From the NCBI RefSeq assembly GCF_900107765.1, contig NZ_FNQY01000012.1, positions 1 through 64,000 on the forward strand: a stretch of 64,000 nucleotides of DNA, in the 5' to 3' direction. The notes beneath the pieces are model-generated. The model was not told the DNA's origin and did no database searches. It worked only from the letters and a program-made list of their open reading frames with translations. This document shows positions 46,090 through 54,910 of this stretch, piece by piece; the stretch's first letter is position 1, and each line of letters begins with the position of its first letter. Source of the stretch: Arachidicoccus rhizosphaerae (GTDB taxonomy: Bacteria; Bacteroidota; Bacteroidia; Chitinophagales; Chitinophagaceae). A program made the translations under genes and the position numbers.

Positions 46090-47403
46090 TTATTTTACGC
46101 CTTCCGGCCAATGCCTTACCATAACACAGCCGGCCACATCCCCGAAACCATAAGAGGTTTTGGCAACAATATTCAGTCTTTTCTTTATCGACTTTAAGGG
46201 CACTTTTGATCTCGGCACGATAGCGGCAATTTCTTGATCCAATTGTTCCGCATTAAGGGTCGGATGAATAAACTGATCCTGTAACTGCAAAGCCGTCGCA
46301 ACCAGTTCCAACGAGGAGGACGCTGCAAAACAGTGTCCAGTCATTGATTTCAAAGCATTGATGTAGGGAAAATCATTTCCTTTTCGTTTCAAAGCACCGG
46401 CAAGCGCTTGGACTTCATACACATCCATGATATAGGACGGCAGATGCCCGCAAACAAGGTCAATTTCATCAGGGCGGATCTTAGCCGCCTCCAGGGCAAA
46501 ACCGATAACATCCTCCATACTTTGCCGGTTATTAATCGTCATCGTCCCCCCCGCCCTTTGGGCGCCACAGATCAGGCTTCCACCCAACAGTTCACCATAT
46601 ATTCTGGCACCTCTTTTTTGGGCAGATTGAAGACTTTCAAGTACCATCGCACCGCCGCCGCTTCCAGGCACCAGCCCATTAGCCCCTGTGCTCATAGGAC
46701 AACTGCCTTTTTCCGGTCTGTCATTATATCCTTTTGCCAACGCATAAAAATCATCATAGAGCGTCATTCCATCATACCCTCCCCAGACGTTATGATGACT
46801 GCTTTCTGCAGATCCCACTAAAACGATACTGGATTTCCCCTCCCTGATCCTGTTGAAGCCCTCCAGCGCTGCCTCTACTCCGGTAATACAGGAAGAAGAA
46901 TTAGTGGTTAATTGATTACCGATTCCTATTATACCTCCCAAATAGGCACTGACACCACTATTCATCGCCTGCTGAGCTGTCCGGCCTCCCATTTTACGGA
47001 CATTGCCGGTATCCACCAGGCTGATACCGTAATCAATCGCATCAATACCATTAGTGCAGGTTCCGAAAATGCAGCCATAATCCCAGGCCGCCTGACTGCT
47101 CTTACTGGGCAACAATTCCAGACCGGCATCATACCAGGCTTCAAGACCAGCCATGCATCCATAAATAATACCCGTCCCTTTCATTTTAACCAACCCGTAT
47201 TGCTTTGTAAAAGCGTCAATCTGCTTTTGCTCCAGCAGGGGCAATCCTCCTATATGACAGCGATAGTTCTGCTGTTCAAGAATTTCATGATAACGGATAC
47301 CGGAAATACCTTTTTTCAGGCCGGCCTTAAATGCCTTCAGGCCGGTGCCAATCGGGCTGCATACCCCAAGTCCCGTTATAACAACTCTAGTATTCTTACT
47401 CAT
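46090..47403 (-). CDS. Beta-ketoacyl-ACP synthase (FabF-like), copy 2
   Basis: 437 aa, homologous to the following synthase. Cys172 (TNSSSCITGV), His320 (VCGHLPSYIMDVYE) and His357 (KSMTGHCFAASS) form a complete triad. Again the A-H-G-T motif is altered (C-G-H-L-P). It begins 2 bases after the FabZ-like gene, a spacing that implies translational coupling. Two different but complete synthases in one operon suggest division of labour, for example by chain length or starter. Confidence 0.9.
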   Translation of the reverse strand: MSKNTRVVITGLGVCSPIGTGLKAFKAGLKKGISGIRYHEILEQQNYRCHIGGLPLLEQKQIDAFTKQYGLVKMKGTGIIYGCMAGLEAWYDAGLELLPSKSSQAAWDYGCIFGTCTNGIDAIDYGISLVDTGNVRKMGGRTAQQAMNSGVSAYLGGIIGIGNQLTTNSSSCITGVEAALEGFNRIREGKSSIVLVGSAESSHHNVWGGYDGMTLYDDFYALAKGYNDRPEKGSCPMSTGANGLVPGSGGGAMVLESLQSAQKRGARIYGELLGGSLICGAQRAGGTMTINNRQSMEDVIGFALEAAKIRPDEIDLVCGHLPSYIMDVYEVQALAGALKRKGNDFPYINALKSMTGHCFAASSSLELVATALQLQDQFIHPTLNAEQLDQEIAAIVPRSKVPLKSIKKRLNIVAKTSYGFGDVAGCVMVRHWPEGVK

Positions 47404-47405
47404 AA

Positions 47406-47930
47406 TTAATTAGAATTAACGACAACTCCAGACAATACCCCTTTAGCCACGAGTTGACCTGCTTCATTTTCAATTCGGACATTACATTTCAGTTTATTCA
47501 ATCTGAAAAAGACCTTTTCGGCTCTCACGAATATCTTTTCCTGAGGGCGTATTATAAATTTATAATCCATATTCGCTGAAGTCAGATAAAAAAGATGGTT
47601 CACTTTATAACCAAAAGCACTAAGATCTATGACCGTCATTGAACTTAGGGAGGCTGGCAGTTCAATGGGCAACTCGCTGAGTGTTTCAATGCCATTCCCT
47701 AATAAATACATTCCAAAAGCAAGTAGCCCGATTTGAGCCGCCGACTCCTGTAATATGGCACCCGGCACGACCGGGTTACCGGGAAAATGCCCTTTGAAAA
47801 ACATCTCCTGTTTTTTAAAGGTATATGTAGCCAAAATATGCGTACTGTCAACTTCCACAATATCCTCTATAAAACAATAGGGTTTTTTGCAAGGAAAATG
47901 TTCAATAATCAGTTCTTTGGTCACTTCCAT
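47406..47930 (-). CDS. FabZ/FabA-like 3-hydroxyacyl-ACP dehydratase
   Basis: 174 aa hot-dog-fold protein. His48 in KGHFPGNPVVPGAI and Glu62 in LQESAAQIG match the catalytic pair of FabZ. It would dehydrate the 3-hydroxyacyl-ACP made by the FabG-like reductase. Slightly longer than housekeeping FabZ (about 145-150 aa). It starts the tightly spaced core of the operon and lies 102 bases behind the acyltransferase gene. Confidence 0.87.
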   Translation of the reverse strand: MEVTKELIIEHFPCKKPYCFIEDIVEVDSTHILATYTFKKQEMFFKGHFPGNPVVPGAILQESAAQIGLLAFGMYLLGNGIETLSELPIELPASLSSMTVIDLSAFGYKVNHLFYLTSANMDYKFIIRPQEKIFVRAEKVFFRLNKLKCNVRIENEAGQLVAKGVLSGVVVNSN

Positions 47931-48032
47931 ATTATAACTTTTTTAATCACCTCAAAATTTTATCGCGCTATTTTATAGCTATTACCAGGCTTCCCGGAAT
48001 TCCTGTATGAGTCATGCTCATCAGCCCCATCT

Positions 48033-48812
48033 TCAGATAAGCGCTGCATACCTCTTATTCAACTTCCGGAGCACTGACTCCATTCTTTTGTATACGGTTT
48101 CTTTTAAAAAATTGGCATCCATATGCATACATCCGTCTGCCTGAATTTCTTTCAAAAACATCACCCTGCAAACACCTGGACGCAGGGATAAAGCACGGTT
48201 AAAATGCATCCTGTCTACACTGTCAATAAAAACAACCGGCCTTATGCTCACCCCTCTTTTAATCGCCAATTGGAACGGACCTTTGTAAAACGCTTTTAAC
48301 GGAAGTTCGCTCTCATTAAAAGTTCCTTCGGGGAAAACAAAAACCGAGGTTTTCTCTTCCAATGCCCGGTTCAGGTCGATATAGCATTTTGCCCGTGAAG
48401 CAGCGCTGCCTCTGTCAACGGTTACTGTCATTCTGCGATAAAACCAACCAAATAAAGGAATACGCCCCATCTCATCTTTTCCAAGCGGTTTATAAGGGCC
48501 CTTCATACTTGCCAGCATCAGAAAAACATCAATATATGATCTATGGTTTGCTATGTATATTGCCGGCTCGTCCGTCCAATCATCCCGCTCGGCCTCATAT
48601 TCCCATTCCAATTTAACGGCCACAGCCCATAACCAGCACCTGGCAATGCAGCCACAGATTCTATAGAACAGTTTTACGCCCACCGTTCTATTCAATAGTA
48701 ATACACCAAATGGGAACAATAAAACCATCATAAAAACAATGCCCGCCAGTGCATATGCATTATAGGCCCACAAAAACGCTTCCTGATACCATTTTAAATG
48801 CTGTTGCTCCAA
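48033..48812 (-). CDS. PlsC-like 1-acyl-glycerol-3-phosphate acyltransferase family protein
   Basis: 259 aa membrane-associated acyltransferase. Residues 17-45 are hydrophobic; the HX4D motif is His90-Asp95 (NHRSYID) and the phosphate-binding motif is FPEGTFNE with Glu162. It should transfer an acyl chain from ACP to a glycerolipid-like or other hydroxyl acceptor. Being second in the dedicated FAS operon, it is a likely end-user of the chain built there. It need not be the housekeeping PlsC. Confidence 0.87.
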   Translation of the reverse strand: MEQQHLKWYQEAFLWAYNAYALAGIVFMMVLLFPFGVLLLNRTVGVKLFYRICGCIARCWLWAVAVKLEWEYEAERDDWTDEPAIYIANHRSYIDVFLMLASMKGPYKPLGKDEMGRIPLFGWFYRRMTVTVDRGSAASRAKCYIDLNRALEEKTSVFVFPEGTFNESELPLKAFYKGPFQLAIKRGVSIRPVVFIDSVDRMHFNRALSLRPGVCRVMFLKEIQADGCMHMDANFLKETVYKRMESVLRKLNKRYAALI

Positions 48813-48858
48813 AATACTAATGCTTCATATAGTAAAATAAAATATATTAACTTTACCC

Positions 48859-50433
48859 TTATCCCTTCTTACTTTTTATTTGTTTTTGATCTTTGTCCTT
48901 TATAAAAATGCTATTATAAATAATAAAGGTCACAAAAACCAACAGGCACAAATAAGCAAACCAGTGAGGATGCGCTACAATAAAGGTTTGATAATCATTG
49001 GGGGTAATCATTACATAGCCGATCATTGCAGCAGAACTCTTATTCATGTCCGGCATCTTGCCTGTAGATTGTATCATTCCTGAATAGCCGTCATTATTAT
49101 TAATAACCAGGTCTTTTCTTGTTTCAATAGCCCGCAGCCGCGCATGAAACTGGTGCTGTTTGGCAATATATGTATCACTGAACCAACCATCATTACCCGG
49201 ATTCACCAGAAAATTTGCGCCCTGACTGACGGTGCGGTAGGCCAGATCGGGAATGGTAGATTCATTACACAGCAACATCCCGGCATTTCCAACAGGGGTC
49301 GGCAGGGGCTTATCACTTGTCCCCTCCTTAACCCTGAAGCCGGTACTGTTGTAAAAGGGGATCAACATCCCCAGAAAAGGTTTTTCGATCAGACTCAGCG
49401 CGAGCCGTTTGTCATAGCGACCAATAACTTTATGATGCGGCTCCATACAATAGATGGAATTATAGAAAATTCTGTTTTTACGGTCAAAATCGGTATTCAT
49501 ACCAATCAAATGAGTGATGTTATACCCTGTTGTAATGGAGTCCAATACCTTTAAAAAGTCGTCATCCGGTGTATAATTCCAGGGAATAGCGGACTCATAC
49601 CAGATAGTCAGGGCTGTTCCTGTACCACAAATCTGTCTGTTCATTTCAAACAGCTGCCTGGCCAGAAAATCGCCATTGGCAGGATTCCATTTAAATTGCG
49701 GGTCCAGATTCTGAGATAAGATAGCGGCCTTGAAAGGCTTTTCTTTTTTTATGGCAATATCTTCCTGAAGCCGGTCCTCATAGTTATTTAAAATTACAGC
49801 GCCGAGTAACAGGCTACCCAGGATTATGCCCACGGGAACTATCAGCATCCTCCATTTTTTATAATAGAAGAAATAAGCAGTACAATAACTTAAAAAGACC
49901 ACTAAAAAAGTCAGCAATAACGGTCCGGTAATCGTCGTAATTTGTGCAAGATATAGATTCTGCGCCAAAGAGATATAGGAAACAAACAAGCAAAGCGCAA
50001 ATCCTTTGGCAAAATAGATCATAAAAGCATCAACCAACACCCAGAACGAAGACAGATAGATTCCGTTGACAAGCCATTCCAGTTTATATCGTTTTTTTCT
50101 TTTAAGGAACAAAATAATCCATCCCAAAATACCGGCATATAGCGCAAAAATAACAGTAAATATCAATGTGATACCGACACCGAGTAAAACCCCTTTACCC
50201 GTAAATTTATCTGCACCGCCTATAATCCAGAAAAAATTCAGTACAGCGGTAACTCCGCCAACAAATGCTCCTCTTTTGAAAGCCTCCGCCGGCTTATCAA
50301 TATCCATAAACCCGTAAAATACCAAAGCATAAACGATCCAATTCAAAGGTGTGTCAGTCATTTGAATGGACATCGTAATGGGAATGGCACTCAATAATAA
50401 TATCCAGTACTTTTTATTCAATTTTATGTGCAT
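48859..50433 (-). CDS. Apolipoprotein N-acyltransferase-like nitrilase-fold protein
   Basis: 524 aa from the ATG at 50431-50433 (the longer frame would need a TTG start and adds a non-membrane stretch). An N-terminal block of about seven membrane segments (~10-225) is followed by a periplasmic carbon-nitrogen hydrolase domain. The Glu-Lys-Cys triad is visible: Glu280 (WYESAIPW), Lys342 (YDKRLALSL), Cys389 (LLCNEST). The usual W-P-E-S is W-Y-E-S. It is the first gene of the dedicated FAS operon, so it may N-acylate a specific amine, and not be the general Lnt. Confidence 0.85.
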   Translation of the reverse strand: MHIKLNKKYWILLLSAIPITMSIQMTDTPLNWIVYALVFYGFMDIDKPAEAFKRGAFVGGVTAVLNFFWIIGGADKFTGKGVLLGVGITLIFTVIFALYAGILGWIILFLKRKKRYKLEWLVNGIYLSSFWVLVDAFMIYFAKGFALCLFVSYISLAQNLYLAQITTITGPLLLTFLVVFLSYCTAYFFYYKKWRMLIVPVGIILGSLLLGAVILNNYEDRLQEDIAIKKEKPFKAAILSQNLDPQFKWNPANGDFLARQLFEMNRQICGTGTALTIWYESAIPWNYTPDDDFLKVLDSITTGYNITHLIGMNTDFDRKNRIFYNSIYCMEPHHKVIGRYDKRLALSLIEKPFLGMLIPFYNSTGFRVKEGTSDKPLPTPVGNAGMLLCNESTIPDLAYRTVSQGANFLVNPGNDGWFSDTYIAKQHQFHARLRAIETRKDLVINNNDGYSGMIQSTGKMPDMNKSSAAMIGYVMITPNDYQTFIVAHPHWFAYLCLLVFVTFIIYNSIFIKDKDQKQIKSKKG

Positions 50434-50544
50434 TTTACGTAATTCAGTTGGGGCAGCTTTAAAAATGTTATAAACAGTAAATAATCCCAATTTACCAGCA
50501 GAAAAATAAAATCAATTAAACATCACCATGCCTTTGCATTATAT

Positions 50545-50583
50545 AAATAGGATGTTCGCATATTTCAGCGAACACCCTATTTA
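50545..50583 (-). terminator. Terminator of the T9SS-sorted protein gene
   Basis: AAATAGG-x-TGTTCGC and GCGAACA-x-CCTATTT form a strong stem with one mismatch, 23 bases after the stop codon. Confidence 0.8.
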
Positions 50584-50605
50584 AGCCATGATTTCCTAAA
50601 TTCGA

Positions 50606-51997
50606 CTACTTCTTAACAAATGTCACTGATTGACTGGTTCCATTGTCAGTGATTACCTGTAAAATATAGACGCCTGCGATTAGTTTAGTTACATCTACCT
50701 TATTGGAAGAATCAACCACGCCTTTTGCTACGTTTGTTCCACCGAGAGAAACAATACGGTATGCACTTCCAGCTTTTACTCCCTTAACAGTTAAATATCT
50801 GGATGCGGCCGGATTTGGATAAACGGATAATGATGAAGCGGCATCCGCCAAGGTAACATTCACACTATTGGAATAACTAACCGCCCCTTCTTTTGAGACT
50901 TCACCCACTCGGTAAACAGCCTTAGTAGCAGGTGTTACGTCAGTAAAGCTATAATTCAGCGTAGTTGTGCTGTAGCCGCCATTAGCTTTGCTGGCTACTG
51001 TTCCCAGTGTCTGATAGCTGCTGCCACCATTCACACTTCTTTCAATAGTAAATTCTTTATTGTTCAGCTCGGTTTCAGTTGCCCACGAAAGAACTACTGT
51101 ACCTTTATTAACTGTTACCTGCAGACCGGCTGGACTCCATTTAACAGGAAGGCTGGCAGTAGCGATATCTGGTCCAGTAGCAATGAAAGGCATACCGTGA
51201 TCAAAGTGATTACCTCCATTGACAGCCACTGGATCAGGGTTCCCTTCTGAAGCATGATCCTTGATTCGATTCTGTCCTCCTTCAAAAGTATTGAAGTTAA
51301 TGGTCTGTTCAGCTATAGTCCCTGGACTTTGTCCATCCCATGCAGCAGTAGTCGTTAATAGCCTGAAAGAATAGACTGAGTCTGGAAGTATAGTGCTTCC
51401 AGGCATAATAGCAAACTTAAGTGCCCCTTTCATATAGTTATAGTCGCCTGAAACAAATCCCGGTACGGTTGTACCATCAAGTGTAATACCGGTCGCATTA
51501 GAAGTAACCACTTTGCCGCCAAAATCAATTGTATGAGAGGCGGTTGTTGCAGTTGGTCCTGCATAAGCACCGAGTCCGGAATAATCTGTAAGGCCTGAAG
51601 GCGTATAATCACCTTCTGTCAAAGAACTGAAATTTCTCGCTAAAACCCAGTCCTTTCCGATTGAATCCGTATTAATTGTCACCCACGCCAATTGATAGTT
51701 AGGGCTCTGAGCCTGTGAGGTTCCGCCAGCACCTGCTACAAAGGCCTGCCCATTGGCATTACCTCTGGCATATTGAAGTACAATTGTTCCATTTCCCTGC
51801 GTTTTAAAAAATGTCCACATACCGAGCGACATTTCCAGGTCAATAGGTTGGCGATCATTTTTTACAAATGAACCATTTGTTTTTAATACACTTTGGCTGG
51901 CATCATCTTTCCATACATAATCCCCCATACCAAAGGTTCCTGCCTTTGCAAGGGCTATCGCAAAGACAGCGATAAAGAGTGTAAAAATCTTTTTCAT
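50606..51997 (-). CDS. Secreted protein with type IX (type A) sorting domain
   Basis: 463 aa. Signal peptide (1-19), a beta-rich N-terminal part, a domain around 295-385 resembling the fibronectin-like segment often placed before the sorting domain (VVLSWATETELNNKEFTIERS), and the Por secretion C-terminal sorting domain (~390-463: SLSVYPNPAA ... GVYILQVITDNG ... SVTFVKK). It is exported by T9SS to the surface or medium; function is unknown. It has no neighbouring operon partner. Confidence 0.88.
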   Translation of the reverse strand: MKKIFTLFIAVFAIALAKAGTFGMGDYVWKDDASQSVLKTNGSFVKNDRQPIDLEMSLGMWTFFKTQGNGTIVLQYARGNANGQAFVAGAGGTSQAQSPNYQLAWVTINTDSIGKDWVLARNFSSLTEGDYTPSGLTDYSGLGAYAGPTATTASHTIDFGGKVVTSNATGITLDGTTVPGFVSGDYNYMKGALKFAIMPGSTILPDSVYSFRLLTTTAAWDGQSPGTIAEQTINFNTFEGGQNRIKDHASEGNPDPVAVNGGNHFDHGMPFIATGPDIATASLPVKWSPAGLQVTVNKGTVVLSWATETELNNKEFTIERSVNGGSSYQTLGTVASKANGGYSTTTLNYSFTDVTPATKAVYRVGEVSKEGAVSYSNSVNVTLADAASSLSVYPNPAASRYLTVKGVKAGSAYRIVSLGGTNVAKGVVDSSNKVDVTKLIAGVYILQVITDNGTSQSVTFVKK

Positions 51998-52663
51998 GAA
52001 ATTAAATTATTGATTAAAAAATATAAAAAACTGTCTTTAAAGAATCCTCCACATCTTTATTGTTGTACACTGTTCTACAAAAGATGTACTTTAAAGGATG
52101 GGTGCCAGTTTTAAATTAATACTGCATAGGCTAGCACCTTAACATTAACAAAAGTACCTTAGGCAAATAATTTCATTTGTAGCTTTGCAGCTACAAAACA
52201 GAAAATAATCATTAAGCAAACTATTTCATTCCCAGTAAATAGCAGATGAAACATAAAAGGGTGAAATAATAATCTGACTTAGAAAAAAAACGTGATTTTC
52301 GTTAACGTTTGTCAGTATATGACAATGCAATCTTTAGGGAAAACTTAAATGCCTATACTTTTTTATTTTAGTATATCATTTATTTTTCATCCATAAAAAA
52401 TAGACTTCCAATCTGAGACCTAGGTATCCTCACATCTAATGCTCATTAATAAACACTTTTTTTTTGCCGATGTTGACTTATAAATACTATAAGAAGAGGA
52501 GAAGAACTTTAATACAAAAGATAACAGGTTATTGGTGGAAACTGTTATCTCCGAAAATTAAGCCCAAAATCAAAACAATAATAAATAATGAAAAGAGCGC
52601 TAAGCAGTTTCTATTTAAAAAACTACTTAGCGCTCTTTTCACTAAACCGACTCTGTAAAGTAT
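51998..52663. promoter_or_regulatory. Intergenic region with palindromes
   Basis: 666 A+T-rich bases. Contents: a minus-strand -7-like TACTTTTG (complement of 52149-52156), a perfect palindrome TTTGTAGC-N6-GCTACAAA (52176-52197), another TTGTCA-GTATA-TGACAA (52309-52325), and the galM terminator at the right. A 64-codon plus-strand frame (52464-52658) is Lys-rich and runs through the terminator, so I do not call it. Confidence 0.5.
52591..52639 (-). terminator. Terminator of galM
   Basis: AAAAGAGCGCTAAGcAGTTT pairs with AAACTaCTTAGCGCTCTTTT, one mismatch, with T-runs on both strands. It starts 25 bases after the galM stop. Confidence 0.9.
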
Positions 52664-53800
52664 CTATTTTATAGACAAAGCATAGGTGGTTTGTTCATGA
52701 TAATGTTCTCCCGGTCTCAAAATCGTATTAGGGAATTTAGGTTCATTAGGGCTATCAGGAAAATGCTGTGTTTCGAGTGCTAACCCATCGTATTTAACGA
52801 CTTTGTGGCCTCTGGCTGTAATCGAACCATCCAGGAAATTGCCTGAATAGAATTGCAGGCCTGGTTGGGATGTAAATACCTCCAATTGTCTGCCGGAAGC
52901 ACTGTCATAAAGAGTGGCGACAGGTGCATTTGCTCCAACAGTCGTGTCCAGAGCCCAGTTATGATCATAACCTCCGGGAACCTGGTCAATTCTGGCCCCT
53001 ATAGCGGTGGCGGTATTAAAATCAAACGGAGTTCCCTTGACACTCACGGGCAACCCAACCGGTATCTGATCTTCTACCGGAGAATAATTAGGAGCCTTAA
53101 TGGTCAGTTTTTCATCCAGAACGGTTCTGGCCAGATTACCTGACAGATTAAAATAACTGTGATTGGTCAGATTAACCGGGGTAGGTTTATCTGTTGTTGC
53201 ATCATAAGTAATATTTAGTTTATTATCACTTGTCAATTCATAATGAACCGTCACATCTAATGTGCCTGGATAGCCTTCTTCCCCATCCTTAGAGGTATAA
53301 TGCAGAACAAGCTCCGTTTTGTTACTATCAGGCACCTCAACGTTCCATAGCACTTTATCAAATCCTTTAATTCCACCATGAAGATGATTATGCCCGTCAT
53401 TTACTGCCAATTGATAGGTCTTTCCATCTAGTGTAAATTTACCTTTAGCAATACGATTGGCATAACGCCCGATGAGGGCGCCAAAGTAGGGCGGATGAGC
53501 CAAATAGCCACTTAGACTGTCAAACCCAACAATAATTTCACTGGTATCTGCATTTCTATCCGGAAAACGCCAGGAGGTGATCGTACCTCCATAATTGGAT
53601 ATGGCCATCTTTGTTCCATGACCATTATCCAGGTGGTAGAGCAAAACCGGGCTACCATCATAAGTACCCCAGCTGGAAACTGTAACCGCCTTCTTAGTGC
53701 TGTCTGTTTGATTTTGCTTCTGAGTTCCAGAACCACCACAGGAAACAAGACCGGCAGCTAGTGCCAGTGAGCAAAAGCTCAAATACCATTTTCTATTCAT
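52664..53800 (-). CDS. galM: Aldose 1-epimerase (mutarotase), lipoprotein
   Basis: 378 aa. Lipobox LVSC with Cys21 anchors it in the envelope. Galactose-mutarotase signatures: NHLHGG, the catalytic His in NLTNHSYFNLSG, DHNW and the catalytic Glu in LETQHFPDSPN. It interconverts alpha and beta anomers of free sugars. In Bacteroidota arabinose regulons a mutarotase is commonly included, and this one is divergent from an AraR-like gene, so L-arabinose is the likely physiological substrate. Periplasmic location would supply the transporter-preferred anomer. Confidence 0.92.
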   Translation of the reverse strand: MNRKWYLSFCSLALAAGLVSCGGSGTQKQNQTDSTKKAVTVSSWGTYDGSPVLLYHLDNGHGTKMAISNYGGTITSWRFPDRNADTSEIIVGFDSLSGYLAHPPYFGALIGRYANRIAKGKFTLDGKTYQLAVNDGHNHLHGGIKGFDKVLWNVEVPDSNKTELVLHYTSKDGEEGYPGTLDVTVHYELTSDNKLNITYDATTDKPTPVNLTNHSYFNLSGNLARTVLDEKLTIKAPNYSPVEDQIPVGLPVSVKGTPFDFNTATAIGARIDQVPGGYDHNWALDTTVGANAPVATLYDSASGRQLEVFTSQPGLQFYSGNFLDGSITARGHKVVKYDGLALETQHFPDSPNEPKFPNTILRPGEHYHEQTTYALSIK

Positions 53801-54104
53801 AATGTATTCATTTTTAAATTTAAAAGACCATTAAAAGTACGTATTTTATTGTATATATGACAATTTATATAAACGTTTTTTACATGCTTTAAAGTTCTGA
53901 AATTTTTCTCATTTCAGTCTTCAAATTGAAAACTTTCATAGCGCATGTACGGCCGGAGCTGCCCCCCAACTCAAATTAAAGGGAACTTTAACATTTAACA
54001 ATCACAAAACAATATAGAATTAGTTAGAATATGATACCTTTATACATAATAACCCTTTATTATTTATCGATTGAAATTTAAATCGAAATTCAAACTGTTT
54101 TTAA
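53801..54104. promoter_or_regulatory. Divergent control region, galM / AraR-like regulator
   Basis: 304 bases. TTGTATATATGACAA (53849-53863) is a near-palindrome about 50 bases before galM and resembles half of the palindrome at 52309. TCGATT-N8-AATCGA lies close before the regulator start. Either could be an operator; none matches a motif I can name with certainty. Confidence 0.4.
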
Positions 54105-54809
54105 ATGACGCAATACAAAGGACAAGAACACTACCTGGTAGCCGTGGATTGTATAATATTCGGCTTTGATGGAGAACACTTAAACCTCCTACTCATTAAA
54201 AGAGGTTTTGAACCTAAGAAAAACAAATGGTCCCTTATGGGCGGCTTCGTTCAACCTACCGAAGACCTGGATGGCGCAGCCAAACGTATTTTACACCAGC
54301 TGACCGGATTAAAAGGAGTCTATCTGGAACAATTAAAAGCATTTGGTCAGCCCAAAAGAGATCCGGAAGAAAGAACCATCAGTATCTCCTATTTTGCACT
54401 GATAGACATCAACCAGTATAAGGAAAAAATCAGCGATACATATGCAGCAGAATGGTTCCCGCTTAAAAAATATCCTAAACTGATTTTCGACCATGACAAA
54501 ATGATTGAGCTCGCCAAAGGAAGACTACGTTATAAAGCCTCTTTACATCCAATCCTATTTGAACTTTTGCCTGAGAAATTCACAATGCCTCAATTACAAA
54601 ACCTTTACGAGGATGTATATGACACTTCCTTTGATAAACGTAACTTCTCAAGAAAGGTGCTTTCCACTTCTTTATTGGTTAAATTAAATGACAAGGACAT
54701 GTCTACCTCTAAGAAGGGCGCATTTTACTATAAACTCAATAAAAAGCAATATACCGAGAACTTCCATTCATTTTTGAAGTTTATTCCAAATCCAGATCAT
54801 TTATTGTAA
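54105..54809 (+). CDS. AraR-like Nudix-domain transcriptional regulator, paralogue 2
   Basis: 234 aa, closely similar to the operon-borne AraR along its whole length (shared VAVDCIIFGFD, IKRGFEP, SLMGGFV, PKLIFDH, RLRYKA, LHPxLFELLP, SKKGAxxYKL), lacking that protein's basic N- and C-terminal tails. The Nudix core R-E-x-x-E-E reads R-I-L-H-Q-L here, so no metal-binding glutamate is left: a pure sensor. The winged helix occupies ~140-220. It is divergent from galM and probably controls it. The pair may be an ancient duplication with split target genes. Confidence 0.85.
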   Translation: MTQYKGQEHYLVAVDCIIFGFDGEHLNLLLIKRGFEPKKNKWSLMGGFVQPTEDLDGAAKRILHQLTGLKGVYLEQLKAFGQPKRDPEERTISISYFALIDINQYKEKISDTYAAEWFPLKKYPKLIFDHDKMIELAKGRLRYKASLHPILFELLPEKFTMPQLQNLYEDVYDTSFDKRNFSRKVLSTSLLVKLNDKDMSTSKKGAFYYKLNKKQYTENFHSFLKFIPNPDHLL

Positions 54810-54826
54810 GTTTGATTTTATATTTA

Positions 54827-54867
54827 AAAAGGTCCCTGAATATGCTAATTTGCATTACAGGGACCTT
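54827..54867. terminator. Bidirectional terminator between convergent genes
   Basis: AAAGGTCCCTG and CAGGGACCTTT form an 11-pair stem, flanked by A/T runs on both sides. It serves both the AraR-like gene and the DPP4-type peptidase. Confidence 0.85.
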
Positions 54868-54910
54868 TAAATTTTATGATGTAGTCATTCAGTCAATTAT
54901 CCGCCGCACG

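Noticed and set aside
44759-47403. Ketosynthase/chain-length-factor pair as in type II polyketide clusters
   Set aside because: Both proteins keep the active-site cysteine and both histidines, and no cyclase or aromatase genes are present.
52464-52658. Lys-rich 64-codon plus-strand frame
   Set aside because: It runs through the galM terminator stem and has low-complexity composition without a family; most likely a chance frame.
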